Assembly: GCA_026936335.1 (NCBI GenBank)
Contig: JAPMXV010000051.1
Span: 496,001-560,000, forward strand
Source: Mantamonas sphyraenae
Lineage: Eukaryota; CRuMs; Mantamonadidae
Reading direction: 5' to 3'
DNA length: 64,000 nt
Part shown: positions 33,146 to 43,921 of the stretch, in pieces
Layout: every line of letters begins with the position of its first letter
Numbering within the stretch: position 1 is the first letter of the stretch
Made by a program: the position numbers and the translations under genes
Notes under the pieces: model-generated
What the model was told of the DNA's origin: nothing
The model's database searches: none
What the model saw: only the letters and a program-made list of their open reading frames with translations

Positions 33146-35481
33146 AGGAGAAAGTGAAGTACAGATGGGATGACGAGGCGCAGAGCACACGAAGCTGGCG
33201 GGAGTCGCTGCAGAGCTGTCTCGAGGATGCCGGCGAGGAGGGCGCCACCGCAACACAACGTGGCCAGAGAGTACACGTAGTGAAGGAGGCGGAGGAGGCG
33301 GAGGCCACCGACGATGGCAAAGTCCCACGGTGAGTAGAAACCAAAGAGGAGGGCAAGGAGGGAGATAAGAAAGGCCAATCGGGCCCAATTAGCAGTTCGC
33401 ATGAGGGAGACCCCTGTGGAAATGCGCTCTGCGGTGGAGTGTGGCCCAAACAAGTCGACAAGGAGGAGGGCGAGCAGGAGGAGGATGAAAAGGGCAAAGG
33501 TGGCAGAAACCCCAGGCAGGGTTTCGTGCCAAGGCACCTGTCCATTGGCCATTTGTTGGCCAGATATGTACATGCGAACAGATGTGCGGTGGGAGGAGTC
33601 CAGGCCCAAAGTTTGCAGGAGGCGCAGCCAGATAGAGGGACGCGGGAGCCAGGTGTCGTTGGCGTGGTCGAGGTCAATGACACGAAAGACGACACGGACG
33701 GGGCTTACAGAGGCAGGGACATCGGGAGCGGGCACCTCTTGGAAGAGGTGTGTTGCGATGCCGCCGGCCGGAGACGACGAGGTGGTGCTTACGGCCTGGA
33801 AGGAGAGGCAACGGTGTGGCTGAGAACCATTGTGAGATGGAAGCCATCGCTGAGCGTCGACAAAAGGCAGGTCATGAGCAAGCGGCCCACGACACAGCGA
33901 GAGGCGACGGGTGCGGGTGTGGACGACGACATGCCAGGGGCGTACGGCCTTTGCGAGTCGGCTTATGCTGTTGGATGTGTAGCGGGAGGCGTGGTAGGTG
34001 CCTTGGAGAGGGGTGTAGCGTGTGGCAAAGCTGCGTTGCGTTGGAGGCGGAGAGTGTGCGCCCTTGATTGGCTTGTCCTGGGAGCCTTGGGGCAGGAAGG
34101 TGTGGAGAATGCGGTTGGCAATGTGCATGAGGACAGGGCCTTGTTCAGCGTTGCATGTGAGGACCATGCCGAAGCGTTGTTTGGGAACAAAAGCAATGAA
34201 GGAGGAAAAGCCCTTGACAAGGCCAGCGTGGTTGAGGACACGGTGGCCATGGGCGTGGGTCTCTGCAAAGCCAATGGACATGCCGTCGATGTGTTTGTGG
34301 TGTGAAAATGCGCGTCGGTGCATGAGGGGATAGGTGGCCTTGTTGGCAAAGAGAGTAAGACCCGCATTGAGATGGTCGAGGAGGAAGCGCTCAAGATCGG
34401 CGACTGTGGCAATGAGACCTCCTGCAGCAGGCATGTTGACGTAGTCGAGGGGCTGTGGCTGCGGAGGCGAGGTCGGCGAGAAGGAGGAGTGACCTCGAGC
34501 GACACACACGGTGGTGTTGTCGGGAGCTGTAGCACAGGGAGTATAGGAAGGTGTGGTCGTGTTTGCTTGGAAGAAAGAATGGGCGGCGTGGAGGGGGTTG
34601 AGGATGTGTGTGTGGACGTAGGCCTGGAAAGAGAGGCCACTGACGCGTTCAACGACGTAGCCGGCGAGGGCGTAGGCGTAGTTGGAGTAGGACATTTCTG
34701 CGCCCGGGGTACGGACAATTGAAGGTGGATTAAACAGATGGAGGAGATGTGTGTGGTTGGCGGCAGCGAGGGAGTGGTTTGCAGCGGGAGCAAACAGGGC
34801 GTGAAGCTGCTCGTCAAAGCCTGCAGAGTGGGTGAGAAGGTGGCGCAGACGCAGGTCAGGAGGGAGGAGGTTGCGGAGCGGAGGCGGCACGAGAGAGGCA
34901 ACAGAGTTGGAAAGAGAGAGTGAGCCACTCTCGACGAGCTGCATGACCGCAGTGGCCGCATAGAGCTTGGAGAGAGAGGCGACGGGGGTTTGGGTGAAAT
35001 GCGGGTCGTAGGCGACTGGAGGATGGGAGTTTGCAACGCCGAATCCTCGACGAAGCAAAACTTTGTTGGCATGAAGCACAGAGACAGCGAGGCCTGGAAT
35101 GTGGTGCTCGGTGTGGACGCGGTTGATGAAGGAAACGAGACGTGAAGTTGGCGAGCCGGCACGCGTCGGGGCAGGAGTGGAGATTGGGGTGGGAGTGGGA
35201 GTGGGAGTGGGAGATGCACTGTGGGAGGGTGTCGCAGAGGGGGTAGGAGGTGACGGAGTAGGCGACGGCGGGCTGGGGCGGGTTGCAAAGTGGCTCTCGT
35301 CAAAGTGGAACTGGGAGGCCGCGGCAGCTCGCTGGGCAGCCACTTCGTGTTCGGAGAAGAGGTATGGCCGTGGCGAGGGAGTGTGTCTGCGTGTGTGGCG
35401 AAACGCAGCCGCTGTGTGGGAGTCTGTGCAGAGCAGGAGGAGGAATAGGAGGAGAAGCAGTTGCCGGGTCCTGGTTCTCAT
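33109..35481 (-). CDS. Secreted or membrane serine beta-lactamase-fold (class C/LACTB-like) protein
   Basis: A single exon encodes 790 aa. A signal peptide is clear (RTRTRQLLLLLFLLLLC), then a Pro/Thr/Ser-rich linker with repeated PTPTP. The catalytic domain (about 100-430) has the SxxK motif in VASLSKLYAAT, a YSNY motif at the Tyr-x-Asn position, and LNHAGLVKGFSSF at the KTG/HxG position. Four or more membrane spans follow in the last 150 residues. Eukaryotic members act as peptidases or esterases; an actual beta-lactamase role is not implied. Its stop lies within the coding end of IPK1 on the opposite strand. Confidence 0.85.
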   Translation of the reverse strand: MRTRTRQLLLLLFLLLLCTDSHTAAAFRHTRRHTPSPRPYLFSEHEVAAQRAAAASQFHFDESHFATRPSPPSPTPSPPTPSATPSHSASPTPTPTPTPISTPAPTRAGSPTSRLVSFINRVHTEHHIPGLAVSVLHANKVLLRRGFGVANSHPPVAYDPHFTQTPVASLSKLYAATAVMQLVESGSLSLSNSVASLVPPPLRNLLPPDLRLRHLLTHSAGFDEQLHALFAPAANHSLAAANHTHLLHLFNPPSIVRTPGAEMSYSNYAYALAGYVVERVSGLSFQAYVHTHILNPLHAAHSFFQANTTTPSYTPCATAPDNTTVCVARGHSSFSPTSPPQPQPLDYVNMPAAGGLIATVADLERFLLDHLNAGLTLFANKATYPLMHRRAFSHHKHIDGMSIGFAETHAHGHRVLNHAGLVKGFSSFIAFVPKQRFGMVLTCNAEQGPVLMHIANRILHTFLPQGSQDKPIKGAHSPPPTQRSFATRYTPLQGTYHASRYTSNSISRLAKAVRPWHVVVHTRTRRLSLCRGPLAHDLPFVDAQRWLPSHNGSQPHRCLSFQAVSTTSSSPAGGIATHLFQEVPAPDVPASVSPVRVVFRVIDLDHANDTWLPRPSIWLRLLQTLGLDSSHRTSVRMYISGQQMANGQVPWHETLPGVSATFALFILLLLALLLVDLFGPHSTAERISTGVSLMRTANWARLAFLISLLALLFGFYSPWDFAIVGGLRLLRLLHYVYSLATLCCGGALLAGILETALQRLPPASCALRLVIPSVLHFLLHLFASHWALLR

Positions 35482-35667
35482 TCTGCTGGATGATTGGTTG
35501 GATAGGGGGGCGGAGGGTCAGGGAGCGGAAGCAATGAGAAAGTATGGTTGGGATGGGACAGAGTGGGTGCCATTGGTGGTTAGGTGGCTTCTTGGGTGGC
35601 ACCGTTGCGTGAGGCGCGGCTGGCGCCGGCGGCGGGACCAAGGAATCGAGGACAGGAGAAGCGGACG

Positions 35668-36143
35668 ATGGAGCAGTTGGCAGAGTGGGCCGGATCAACA
35701 ATGAAGGTGACGGCGACGGATGGGAGGACGTTCCAAGGGGTGTTCCTGTGCGTGGACGACCAGATGAACATTGTGTTGGACAATGCAGTCGAGCACAAGC
35801 CTCTGGCAAAGGACGTGGACCTGAGCTGGCAGGCACTGTGGCAAGGAGCAGAGTTGGATGGGTATGAGGCACCCGTGGTGGATCGCAGTGAGTCTCAGGA
35901 GGACCAGGATGAGAAGAGCGAATGTGAGTTTGCGGAGAGGGAAAGGAAGCCGTGCAGATGGGGTGGAGATCACTGACACATTTGGATTGTGCAGTTCTGA
36001 AGCGCAGGGTGGGTGCTGTGATTGTGCCAGGCAAGCACGTTGTAAAGGTGGAACGAGAGGAGAGGGGCGAGGCTCAAGACGAGGATGAGGGCGAACACGA
36101 GGAGCATGAGGGTGCAGGCGAGGACGAAGAGGAAGATGGATAG
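35668..36143 (+). CDS. NAA38: LSm-fold protein resembling NatC auxiliary subunit NAA38
   Basis: Exons 35668..35923 and 35995..36143 encode 134 aa. The Sm1 motif is MKVTATDGRTFQGVFLCVDD with MNIVL following. The Sm2 region is RRVGAVIVPGKHVVKVE, matching the VPGKHIV motif of NAA38/LSMD1. The tail is Glu/Asp-rich. NAA38 is part of the NatC N-terminal acetyltransferase. The frame is open further upstream, but only via a GTG, so the ATG at 35668 is chosen. Another LSm protein is possible but the VPGKH motif favours NAA38. Confidence 0.82.
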
Positions 36144-36176
36144 AATGGACGCATTGGTTGATTTTGTGTGTGCAAG

Positions 36177-36800
36177 TCAAGCCGTCAGCCACAGCATGAC
36201 GGAATCGTCGCCGTCGGACTCCTCAAACTCTTGGTAGAGGTCTGTGTCGATTGAAGCCCAAGGCGCGGCCTCCTTGGCGACGGCAACGACATCATCGACG
36301 TTCCACACGTAGCTGAACATGCCGTTGTGGTCCTCCTCGTAGCTTTCGTTGCTGGTGGACCAAAGCGCGACGCAGGCCACTCCGCCGTTGTTCAGGCGGG
36401 TGTGGATCTGCTTCAGGGCGGATGTGAAGTCATCTCGGCTCAAGTGGTGGAGCACTTTGTGTGCGAGCACTGCGTCAAAGGTGCCCAGGTCCTCGGGGAT
36501 GGCCGTGGCGTCGACAAGCCGGAGTGACGTCATCGCCTGCGCTGCTTCCGGATGGTTCGTCTTGAACGCATCCACAAACTCCTGGACCACATCGGTGCCA
36601 ACCACACTGAAGCCTGCCTCCAGCAGTGCCAGTGAATCTGTGCCAGGACCCATGCCGAGCTCGAGAACACTTCCGCCTTTCTTGACGCGCAGCACAAAGG
36701 GCTCAAGATGGCCTTTGGACTTCATGTCGTACCCCTGTGCCATCTCTGTGTACTGTTCCACATTCTTTGCGTAAAAATCCAAGGTGGGTTGCGATGTCAT
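36177..36800 (-). CDS. Class I SAM-dependent methyltransferase
   Basis: A single exon gives 207 aa from the ATG at 36800; the frame continues upstream to 36920 but that extension looks non-coding. Motif I is SVLELGMGPGTDSLALLEAG, followed by VVGTDVV (acidic end of beta 2), TFDAVLAHKVLHHL (motif IV) and a late VACVALWS strand. It resembles small-molecule methyltransferases of the Methyltransf_11/25 type. The substrate is unknown. The stop is 33 bp from the convergent NAA38-like stop. Confidence 0.85.
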   Translation of the reverse strand: MTSQPTLDFYAKNVEQYTEMAQGYDMKSKGHLEPFVLRVKKGGSVLELGMGPGTDSLALLEAGFSVVGTDVVQEFVDAFKTNHPEAAQAMTSLRLVDATAIPEDLGTFDAVLAHKVLHHLSRDDFTSALKQIHTRLNNGGVACVALWSTSNESYEEDHNGMFSYVWNVDDVVAVAKEAAPWASIDTDLYQEFEESDGDDSVMLWLTA

Positions 36801-36944
36801 TGGTCCAAGCGATGGACTTTTACTTTTGCGCCGGCAGCGCGGGTCTCGTTCGTGCGGCATCTCCTCCACTGCCGTTGCCACCCACTGACACGGTTCGCAA
36901 CCGCGTCCACGAGCCACCATGGAATGTGTCCAAGAGCCCAGTCC

Positions 36945-39900
36945 TCACAGAACGGCGAGGATGGAGCCGTCCTTTTCGTAGTTGCTGCGGTGAGCGTCTT
37001 TGCGAGGTACGGGATGCAGCCAGAGGCCAAAGTGCTTGAAATCCTCGACGAGCTTCTCCCAACTGTCGTAGCTGCGGTTGTGGTGGAGCGAGGTGTAGAA
37101 CTGTTCGACGAGGCAGCGTGCGCCGTCGACAAACTGTGGTGCGACGAGACTGGGTTTCATCATGGGCTGCTTGTCGTCCGCAGTGTAGACGACAAAGTTG
37201 ACAACAAAGCTCTTTGGCTGGTGGGCACTCATGCGGACGATGAATCGGCCGTGGCTTGGGCTGTGCAGGTTGCGGTCGCCCAGGCGAGACATTGCCTGGA
37301 CTCGCGAGAGCTTGCCGTGGAAGTAGGGGCAGGTGCGGAACATATCTGCAGCCTCGAGGAAACATGCACCCGAGCGGAAAGGGCCGAAAAAGTCGAGAAA
37401 GAATACAAAGGTCTCCTGGGTGACCACGAGTGCTTCCTGGGCGTTGTTGATGCGAGCGAGAAAGAGCTGCTTGTCGTAGTCGCCGACAACTTCTGCGTTG
37501 AGCAAGTCGGGATTGTCAAGCAGCGAGAGGAGAAAGGGCCCGTCGACGGCGGCTGTGGACATGGACGCAAGCACGTCTTTCAGTTCGCCCATGTTGACGT
37601 CGTCGAGCCACTCTGCGACGCGGTCGGCACTCCAAGTGGAAATGTGTTCGGAGTAGTCGACGAGGGTGCTCTGAAGGTGGCCCAAGCTCTCGTCGCTCAG
37701 GCGCATGAGTTTCTTGATGGCCGACCGAAAGTCTTCCCAGTTGACGGCATTGGCCGTGTTGAACATCTGCAGCCAGAAGGAACACGCATCCTCTTCGGAG
37801 ATGGCAGGTCGAGCGTCTGTGTACGGGACAAGAGCCAATGAGGGGGCGGTGTTAGGGACATGGGCATGGTCAGAAAGGGTCAGCGGGGTGGCGGGGTGGC
37901 GGGGTGGACGTACCGGAGAACTCGTCGTCAGCGACCATCATGCGTTCTTGGACAATGTCGTCAAGGTTGACGGCAAGGGCATCGAGAGTGAGCTGTGTGT
38001 CCGAGTTGTACTGTGCAGCGGCAATCTGGACCTTCATGGGAAGGCCAGCACACATCTTGATGACAGGATGGAGGGCGACTGCGTCAAGCAGGTGTGCGGG
38101 CTTGTTGTGAAAGAGCTTGCGGTTCTTCTTCATAACCTTCTCGAGCTCTGTGCCGACGGGCTTGCGGCCTGCCATCTTGACAAAGAGGGAGGCGGCTTCA
38201 CGGTCGTTGAGCGGGACGACTTGTTTTGAGTGTGGGGTGGAGGTGCCGACGACGCAGGCGGGGTTGTTGCTGGTGGTGATGACAATGCGCAGATCGTGGA
38301 TGTCGTTGAGGAGGTTGCTGAGAAAGAGCTGATAGGCACGGATGTTGGAGATCTTGCAGTTGTCAAGGACGAGGAACTGTTCGCCGTCCCCAGAAGCTTT
38401 GAGGCGCATCTGGGCAATGAGGTTGTCATAGTTGCGCCTGTCGAGGTCGGAGGAGGCGCCGGCCCAGACGGAGTGGTTGGCGAGGGCGCGGGTGCAGGTG
38501 TCTTGCCAGTTGGCGACGGTTTCGAGGCTCTGGTGTGCGCAATCGATGTGAAAGAGGCCGCCAAGGAACCAACGGCGCTCGTTGACGTAGTACTGAAGCA
38601 TGGTGACGAGGGTGCTCTTGCCGACGCCCTGAGGCCCTGCGACGACGACGACGCGGCTCGGGTTGAGGAGTGGGTGGACCTTGTCGAGAAGGGCGTCGAG
38701 ATCGCCGTTGCGGCCAATAAAATACTCTGGGTGAGGGGGAAGGTCTGCAACCGAGACAGGGTCGAGCTCTTCGAGGGAGCCTTCGGGGAGGTCAAAGAGC
38801 TGCTCGTGATGGTCCCCGTCTTCGGGGAGGAGGACAAAGAGCTCGGCCTGTTCCTTGGGGTTGGGGAGCTTCTTGGATGGGTTCATGAGGGCGACGGTCT
38901 GCTTGGCGACGTCGAAGCTGTTCTGGACAGTCTCTCCGGTGAGGAGGTTCTCGTAGAGCATCTGGGAAAACTTTAGTGCGGCTTGGTCGTTGACACGCTC
39001 CTCACGCACGGCAATGACGTGCTTGACGCCAGCCTCGGCAAACATGAGGCCAGCCTGGTAGGAGTAACAAGCAGAAACAAATACAAACTCGACACGATTG
39101 CCACCGGCGCGAAAGAGGTTCTTCAGATCGTCCACCTGGACGAGGTGTGTTGAGCCTACGTCTTCGACTGGGGGAGGAAGGGGGGGTGTGAGCACACAGG
39201 CGGGAGGATGGGTGAATAAAGGAGGCGCGGGAGGGCAGGGGCGTGAGGAGAGCAGGCGACGTACAGGCAAGGGCGTCGACAACGCCGTGTCCGGAATAAT
39301 GAAAGGCATGACAGCCCATGTTGATCATGGATCGGAAGTTTTTGATATGTGCACAGTCCTGGCGGAAGCGAATGTGGCGCTGGGCGTTGGTAAGGTTCTT
39401 GAGGAGGCTCTTGCGCTCTTCAGCAAGGTTGAGGGGAGAGACGGGCACGCGCTTCTTGTTTGCGTTGACCTGCAGGAGAGGGGAGCTAAACATGTAGGCA
39501 AAGTCGATTTTGGAGCGCTGTTTGCGGGAAGTGGTGGAGAGGGAAGCGAGGGAGGCGTCTGTGCGGAGGGTGCCGGAGGCGTCGGTGCCCACGATGGTAA
39601 AGTCAGAGGTGAGACCGAGCTGGGAGGTAGCGAAGCGAGCGGATGGGTTATACACAGAGGTGGAGGCAGAGGCGGAGGAGGAGGCGGAGGAGGAGGAGGA
39701 GGCGGAGGAGTAGTCTGTAAAGAGGGCGAAGGAAGGCCCCTTGGCTGTATGGGAGCATGACGTGGCAAACGGGGGGATATGGGTGGGGCACGGAGGGGGA
39801 GAGATGAGGCGTGTGGGTGAGCAAGGGAAGGCATTCGTGGAGGAAACGGGAGAAGGGCGGGCACGAGCAGGGGAGGGTGGGTGGGTGAGGGAGGGATGAG

Positions 39901-40197
39901 CATTCCGGGGTTTGGGGCCGAGGTGGACGTACGTTTGGTGTGGAGAGTGTTGCCGTTGTCGGAGCCATCGTCCTGGAGGTAGATGGTGTAGACGTCGTCG
40001 AGAGTGTAGTTTGGGTTGAGGTCGACCAAGTGTTCGCCTGCGTCGGACTGGACAAAAACCTCGAGAGCGTCGGCGTTGTAGGGCCCGTGCTGGCGGTTGG
40101 TCAAGGCAACACACTTGGCGAGGACCCAGCTCAGTTTCTGCGAGGGTCTGCAGATGACGCTGACGGGGGTGTCCTCGATGTATAGGGTGATCCACAT
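36945..40197 (-). CDS. CHAT protease-STAND ATPase-SAM-SH2 receptor-like protein
   Basis: Exons 40197..39933, 39714..39265, 39167..37914 and 37816..36945 give about 946 aa with consistent phases (exon 2 could start at 39744). The first 88 residues look like a ubiquitin/PB1-like fold. A CHAT caspase-like domain follows with HYSGHG (catalytic His, about 229) and FVSACYS (Cys about 272). A STAND/NB-ARC-like ATPase has P-loop AGPQGVGKST (about 415-424), Walker B FLVLDN (about 503) and a RIVITTS sensor. The C-terminal exon has a Cbl-like EF-hand-type segment (EDACSFWLQMFN), a SAM domain (WSADRVAEWL, about 716-780) and an SH2 domain (YFHGKLSR, with the phosphotyrosine-binding Arg in RFIVRMS). It looks like a cell-death or immune-type NLR analogue reading phosphotyrosine. 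Confidence 0.82.
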
Positions 40198-40638
40198 TTG
40201 AGGAGGACGAGATTGGGATGGAAGCGGCGGGGGAAGCAGACGAAACTTGTGGTGAGTGGGGCAGGGGTGCAGCGAGCAGTGAGGTTGGAGAGAGTGGGTG
40301 GGCGTAAGAGAGAGAGGATGAGGTGTAGGAGGAGGGTGGAGCAGGGGACGCGGGGAGGGAGAGGGAAACGGGGCGGCGAAAGAGGAGGGTGTGTTGCGTG
40401 ATGTGGGCGACGGCGGGTTCTGGTGGTTTGGGGTTGCATGCCGCAGGAGGGCGGAACGGCGTGACAAGGACGGGATGGTGTAGGCGGAGGGAAAGAGAAT
40501 GGGTGGGCGAGGATAGAGTGGTGCAGGGGAACGGTTGTGGAGGATGAGGCAGCGGTGTGGGCAGTGGTGAGGGAGCTAAAGACAAGGCGCGGAAACTGAC
40601 GCGTGGAAAATCCCCTCCGAGGCGCGCGCAGAAGAAGA
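40198..40638. promoter_or_regulatory. Purine-rich divergent spacer between the CHAT-STAND gene and ACP
   Basis: The 441-bp plus strand is strongly G/A-rich (GGAGG, GAGAGAG runs), and the minus strand correspondingly C/T-rich. Open minus-strand frames through it are Pro/Ser/His low-complexity and look non-coding. It probably holds promoters for both genes; no defined element was recognised. Confidence 0.4.
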
Positions 40639-41031
40639 ATGAGCTCTCTGCGTCTGTTTAGCAATGCAACGAAGGGTGTGCGTCAGAGCGGCGTGGCCAA
40701 GGCCTCCATGAGCGTGAGCAGCGTGAACACAGCCATGACGATGCCCGTGGGGGTGGTTTTCGCGCGCGGGTACGCAGGCGGTCTGGATCGCAGCAGCGTG
40801 GAGGAGCGTGTGCTGTCTGTAGTCAAGTCGTTTGAGAAGGTGGACCAGTCGGCCGTGTCTGGGGAGGCTCACTTTACGCGCGACCTTGGTCTGGACTCGC
40901 TGGACGTGGTGGAGCTGTCGCTTGCGATGGAGGAGGAGTTTGCCGTGGAGATGTCCGAGGAGGACGCGGAGAAGATCCAGTCTGTGAGCGACGCTGTGGA
41001 GTACTTTGTGAACCACCCGGACGCGATGTAA
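40639..41031 (+). CDS. NDUFAB1: Mitochondrial acyl carrier protein (NDUFAB1 type)
   Basis: A single exon encodes 130 aa. The first 50 residues are basic and Ser-rich, as in a mitochondrial targeting peptide. The ACP domain follows with the phosphopantetheine site GLDSLDVVELSLAMEEEF, in which the Ser carries the cofactor. It serves mitochondrial fatty acid and lipoate synthesis, and in many eukaryotes is a complex I and Fe-S assembly subunit. The ATG at 40639 is preferred over an upstream GTG in the same frame. Intergenic distance to TOP3A is 74 bp. Confidence 0.95.
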   Translation: MSSLRLFSNATKGVRQSGVAKASMSVSSVNTAMTMPVGVVFARGYAGGLDRSSVEERVLSVVKSFEKVDQSAVSGEAHFTRDLGLDSLDVVELSLAMEEEFAVEMSEEDAEKIQSVSDAVEYFVNHPDAM

Positions 41032-41105
41032 TTGGCGTGCTAATGTGATGCGGGGGAAGAGACAAAGAAAACAAACGACGCTGTGAATTGGTTCCCGCCG
41101 TTGTC

Positions 41106-43834
41106 ATGCATGTGTTGAATGTGGCGGAGAAGCCATCGGTAGCAGCCGAAGTGACGCGCCTGCTAGTGGGAGGTCGCGCAAACAGGGTGGGTTTCAGTGA
41201 TTTGCGCCGGGTTGCCCGAGGCGGCAAGGTTCCTGACAACAGGGTGAACGCAGAGGCGGCAGAATGGGGCGACGGTGCACGAGTTTCAGTACACGTTTCT
41301 AGGGAGGACGTGCAACATGATGTTTACGGCAGTGGCGGGCCATCTGTTTGAAACAGATGTGGACAACGTCAAGTACGGGTGGCAGAAGATTCCCCCGCGC
41401 GATTTGCTGGATCCGGAGAAGGTGGAGCTGACGACGGCGGTGAACAAGGTGAGCGTAGGCGTGGGACTGTGACATGCGTGTGTGTGTGTGTGGGGGGGGT
41501 GTGAGGGGGGTGCGGGGGGTGCGGGGGGGAGGTCACGGCGGGTGGAGAGGTGAGGGAAGACGACGGCGGGTGGCGCCAACCAGCTGACACGCCAAATGAG
41601 CACAGGACATGGACGGTCTGTCGAGGAATCTTCAGGCGCTGTCGAGACAGTGCAACGTGTTGTTCCTGTGGCTGGATTGCGATCGGGAAGGAGAGGCCAT
41701 TGCGTTTGAGGTGATCGAGTGCTGCGCACAGGCAAACCGGGCGTTCCGGAACATGGACAACGTGTACCGAGCCAAGTTCTCGGCGCTGATTCAGAGGGAC
41801 ATCGAGCGGGCCGTGGCACACCCGGAAAAACCAAACCAACAGGAGGCGCTGGCGGTGCAGGCGCGGCAAGAGATTGATCTTCGGATCGGGTACGCGTTTA
41901 CGCGGTTCCAGACGATGCTGCTGCAGAAGCAGTTTGACGTGGGCACGGTAAGCTACGGGCCGTGCCAGTTTCCGACACTGGGGTTTGTGGTGGAGCGGTA
42001 TGCACGCCGAGAGACGTTTGTGCCGGAGGCGTTCTACACGCTGGACATGCGTGTGGCCCGGGACAAGGAGGTGGCGCAGTTCAAGTGGAAACGCGGGAGA
42101 CTATTTGACCGCACGGCGTGCATGATCCTGCTGGAAATGTGCCTGGAGGAAGCCGAGGCGGAGGTGGTACGGATCACCGAGAGGCAGAAACTGCGACACA
42201 AGCCGCTGCCACTGACAACGGTGGAAATGCAAAAGTTTGCAGCGACGAAACTGAGGATCAGTGCAAAGCGGGCGATGGACCTGGCAGAGGCGATGTACCA
42301 GCGCGGCATCATCAGCTACCCACGTACAGAGACGGACCAGTTTGCGGAGAACACGCCGCTGGACGAGATGATCCAGCTGCAGAGTGGACACGGACAGTGG
42401 GGCGGATATGCAAGTAGCTTGCTTTCAGGAGGGTTTGAGCGACCCAGGAACGGGCAACACAACGATCAATCGCATCCGCCAATCCACCCGCTGAAGTGTG
42501 TAGCGTCTCAGGGAGACCTGCAGGCGGGAGAGTGGCCACTGTACGAGTTTATCGTGCGCAGGTTCCTGGCATGTTGCTCGCGGGACGCAGTGGGATTTCA
42601 GACCGTTGTGCATGCGCAGATGGGTAGCGAGGGCTTCTATGCGAGCGGGCTGATGATTCGCGAGCGCAACTACCTGGATGTGTATCCGTACGACAAATGG
42701 ACGGGATCTGTGATCCCTGTGTTCCGTGAAGGGGAGCGGTTTGTGCCGAGCGAGCTGAACATGGGCGAAAGCGGCACGCAGGCGCCGTCGCTGCTGACGG
42801 AGTCGGAGCTGATTGCGCTGATGGACAAGAACGGGATTGGGACGGACGCAACGATTGCGGCGCACATCGAAAAGGTGATTGAGAGGGACTTTGTGCAGAA
42901 GCAGGGAGTGCACCTCGCGCCGTCGCAGCTGGGGATTGGCCTGGTGAACGGCTACTACAACATGGAGATCTTTCTGGCGCGGCCGAACCTGCGTGCGCGC
43001 ATGGAGATGGCGATGAACATGATCAGTGCGAACCAGGCCACGAAGGAGGCGGTTGTGCTTGACTGCATGGCCGAGATGGGCCGGCTGCTGGACAAGGCGC
43101 AGGAAAACAAGGAGGCGCTTGTGGAAAGTGTGGGAATGCGTGTGTCGCGGCGAAGCGTGTCGAGCATGCAGGAAGTGCAACGCGAGGTGACACGATGTGG
43201 CGAGTGTGGCGAGTGGATGCATGTTCTGAGCGAGCGTGTGGGGCGGGACAAGAAGCGGTTTGCGTTGTTCTGCAGAACGTGTCAGGAGCTGCACGAGCTG
43301 CCGTGGAAGGTGCGAAATGTGGAGCCGATGGATTTCCGATGTGCGTACTGCGGCTTTTCGATTGTGACGGTGCATGTGGAGTCTGGTGGGAAGCTGCAAT
43401 TGTGTCCGCAGTGCTTCGGTTCGCCGCCCGCGAGCACAGGTGTGCACGGCACAATGCTGTGCCGCAACTGTCCAAACACAGAGTGCAGCAAAAGCGGAGC
43501 AGGTACGACGGCGTACGTGTGTCTGTGTCCAAAGTGTCGCAAGGAGATGAAATTCAGCAAGACGAGCAACGGGTCGATGGTGATCTCGTGTGAGAACTAC
43601 AAGCGGTGCAAGACGAGCGTGTGGGCGCCCAGAGGTCTGGTAAAGGTGGAGGGCACGGGCAGATTGTGCGGGCAGTGCAACCGCAACAGCCGCTTTCAGG
43701 TGTTGCGGATGGACTTTGCAGCCGGGTCGCTGGCACCCGAACGGGTCACGATGGAGAGTTGTTTGGGTCAGGATGTGGTGCAAGACGTGCTGATGGCGTT
43801 TGGGGAACGCAAGTTGGAGCCGCTGTGGAGGTAG
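41106..43834 (+). CDS. TOP3A: DNA topoisomerase III alpha (type IA)
   Basis: Exons 41106..41186, 41254..41448 and 41606..43834 give 834 aa. The TOPRIM domain starts HVLNVAEKPSVAAEV and has WLDCDREGEAIAFEV. The rebuilt N-terminal joint NRRRQNGATVHEFQYTF matches the family. The catalytic Tyr is in GIISYPRTET (about residue 330). IDLRIGYAFTRFQT and GPCQFPTLGFVVERY place it with TOP3A rather than TOP3B. The C-terminus has several Cys4 zinc ribbons (CGECGEWMH, CAYCGF...CPQC, CPKC). TOP3A works with a RecQ helicase to dissolve double Holliday junctions. The first exon is only 27 codons. Confidence 0.95.
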
Positions 43835-43921
43835 AGGAGGGAGAGGATGGGCAGAGAATTGCGGCTCCCCCCCGTCGCCCAAAACAAAAGCCAACCCATT
43901 CCACCATTGAGACCATCGACC

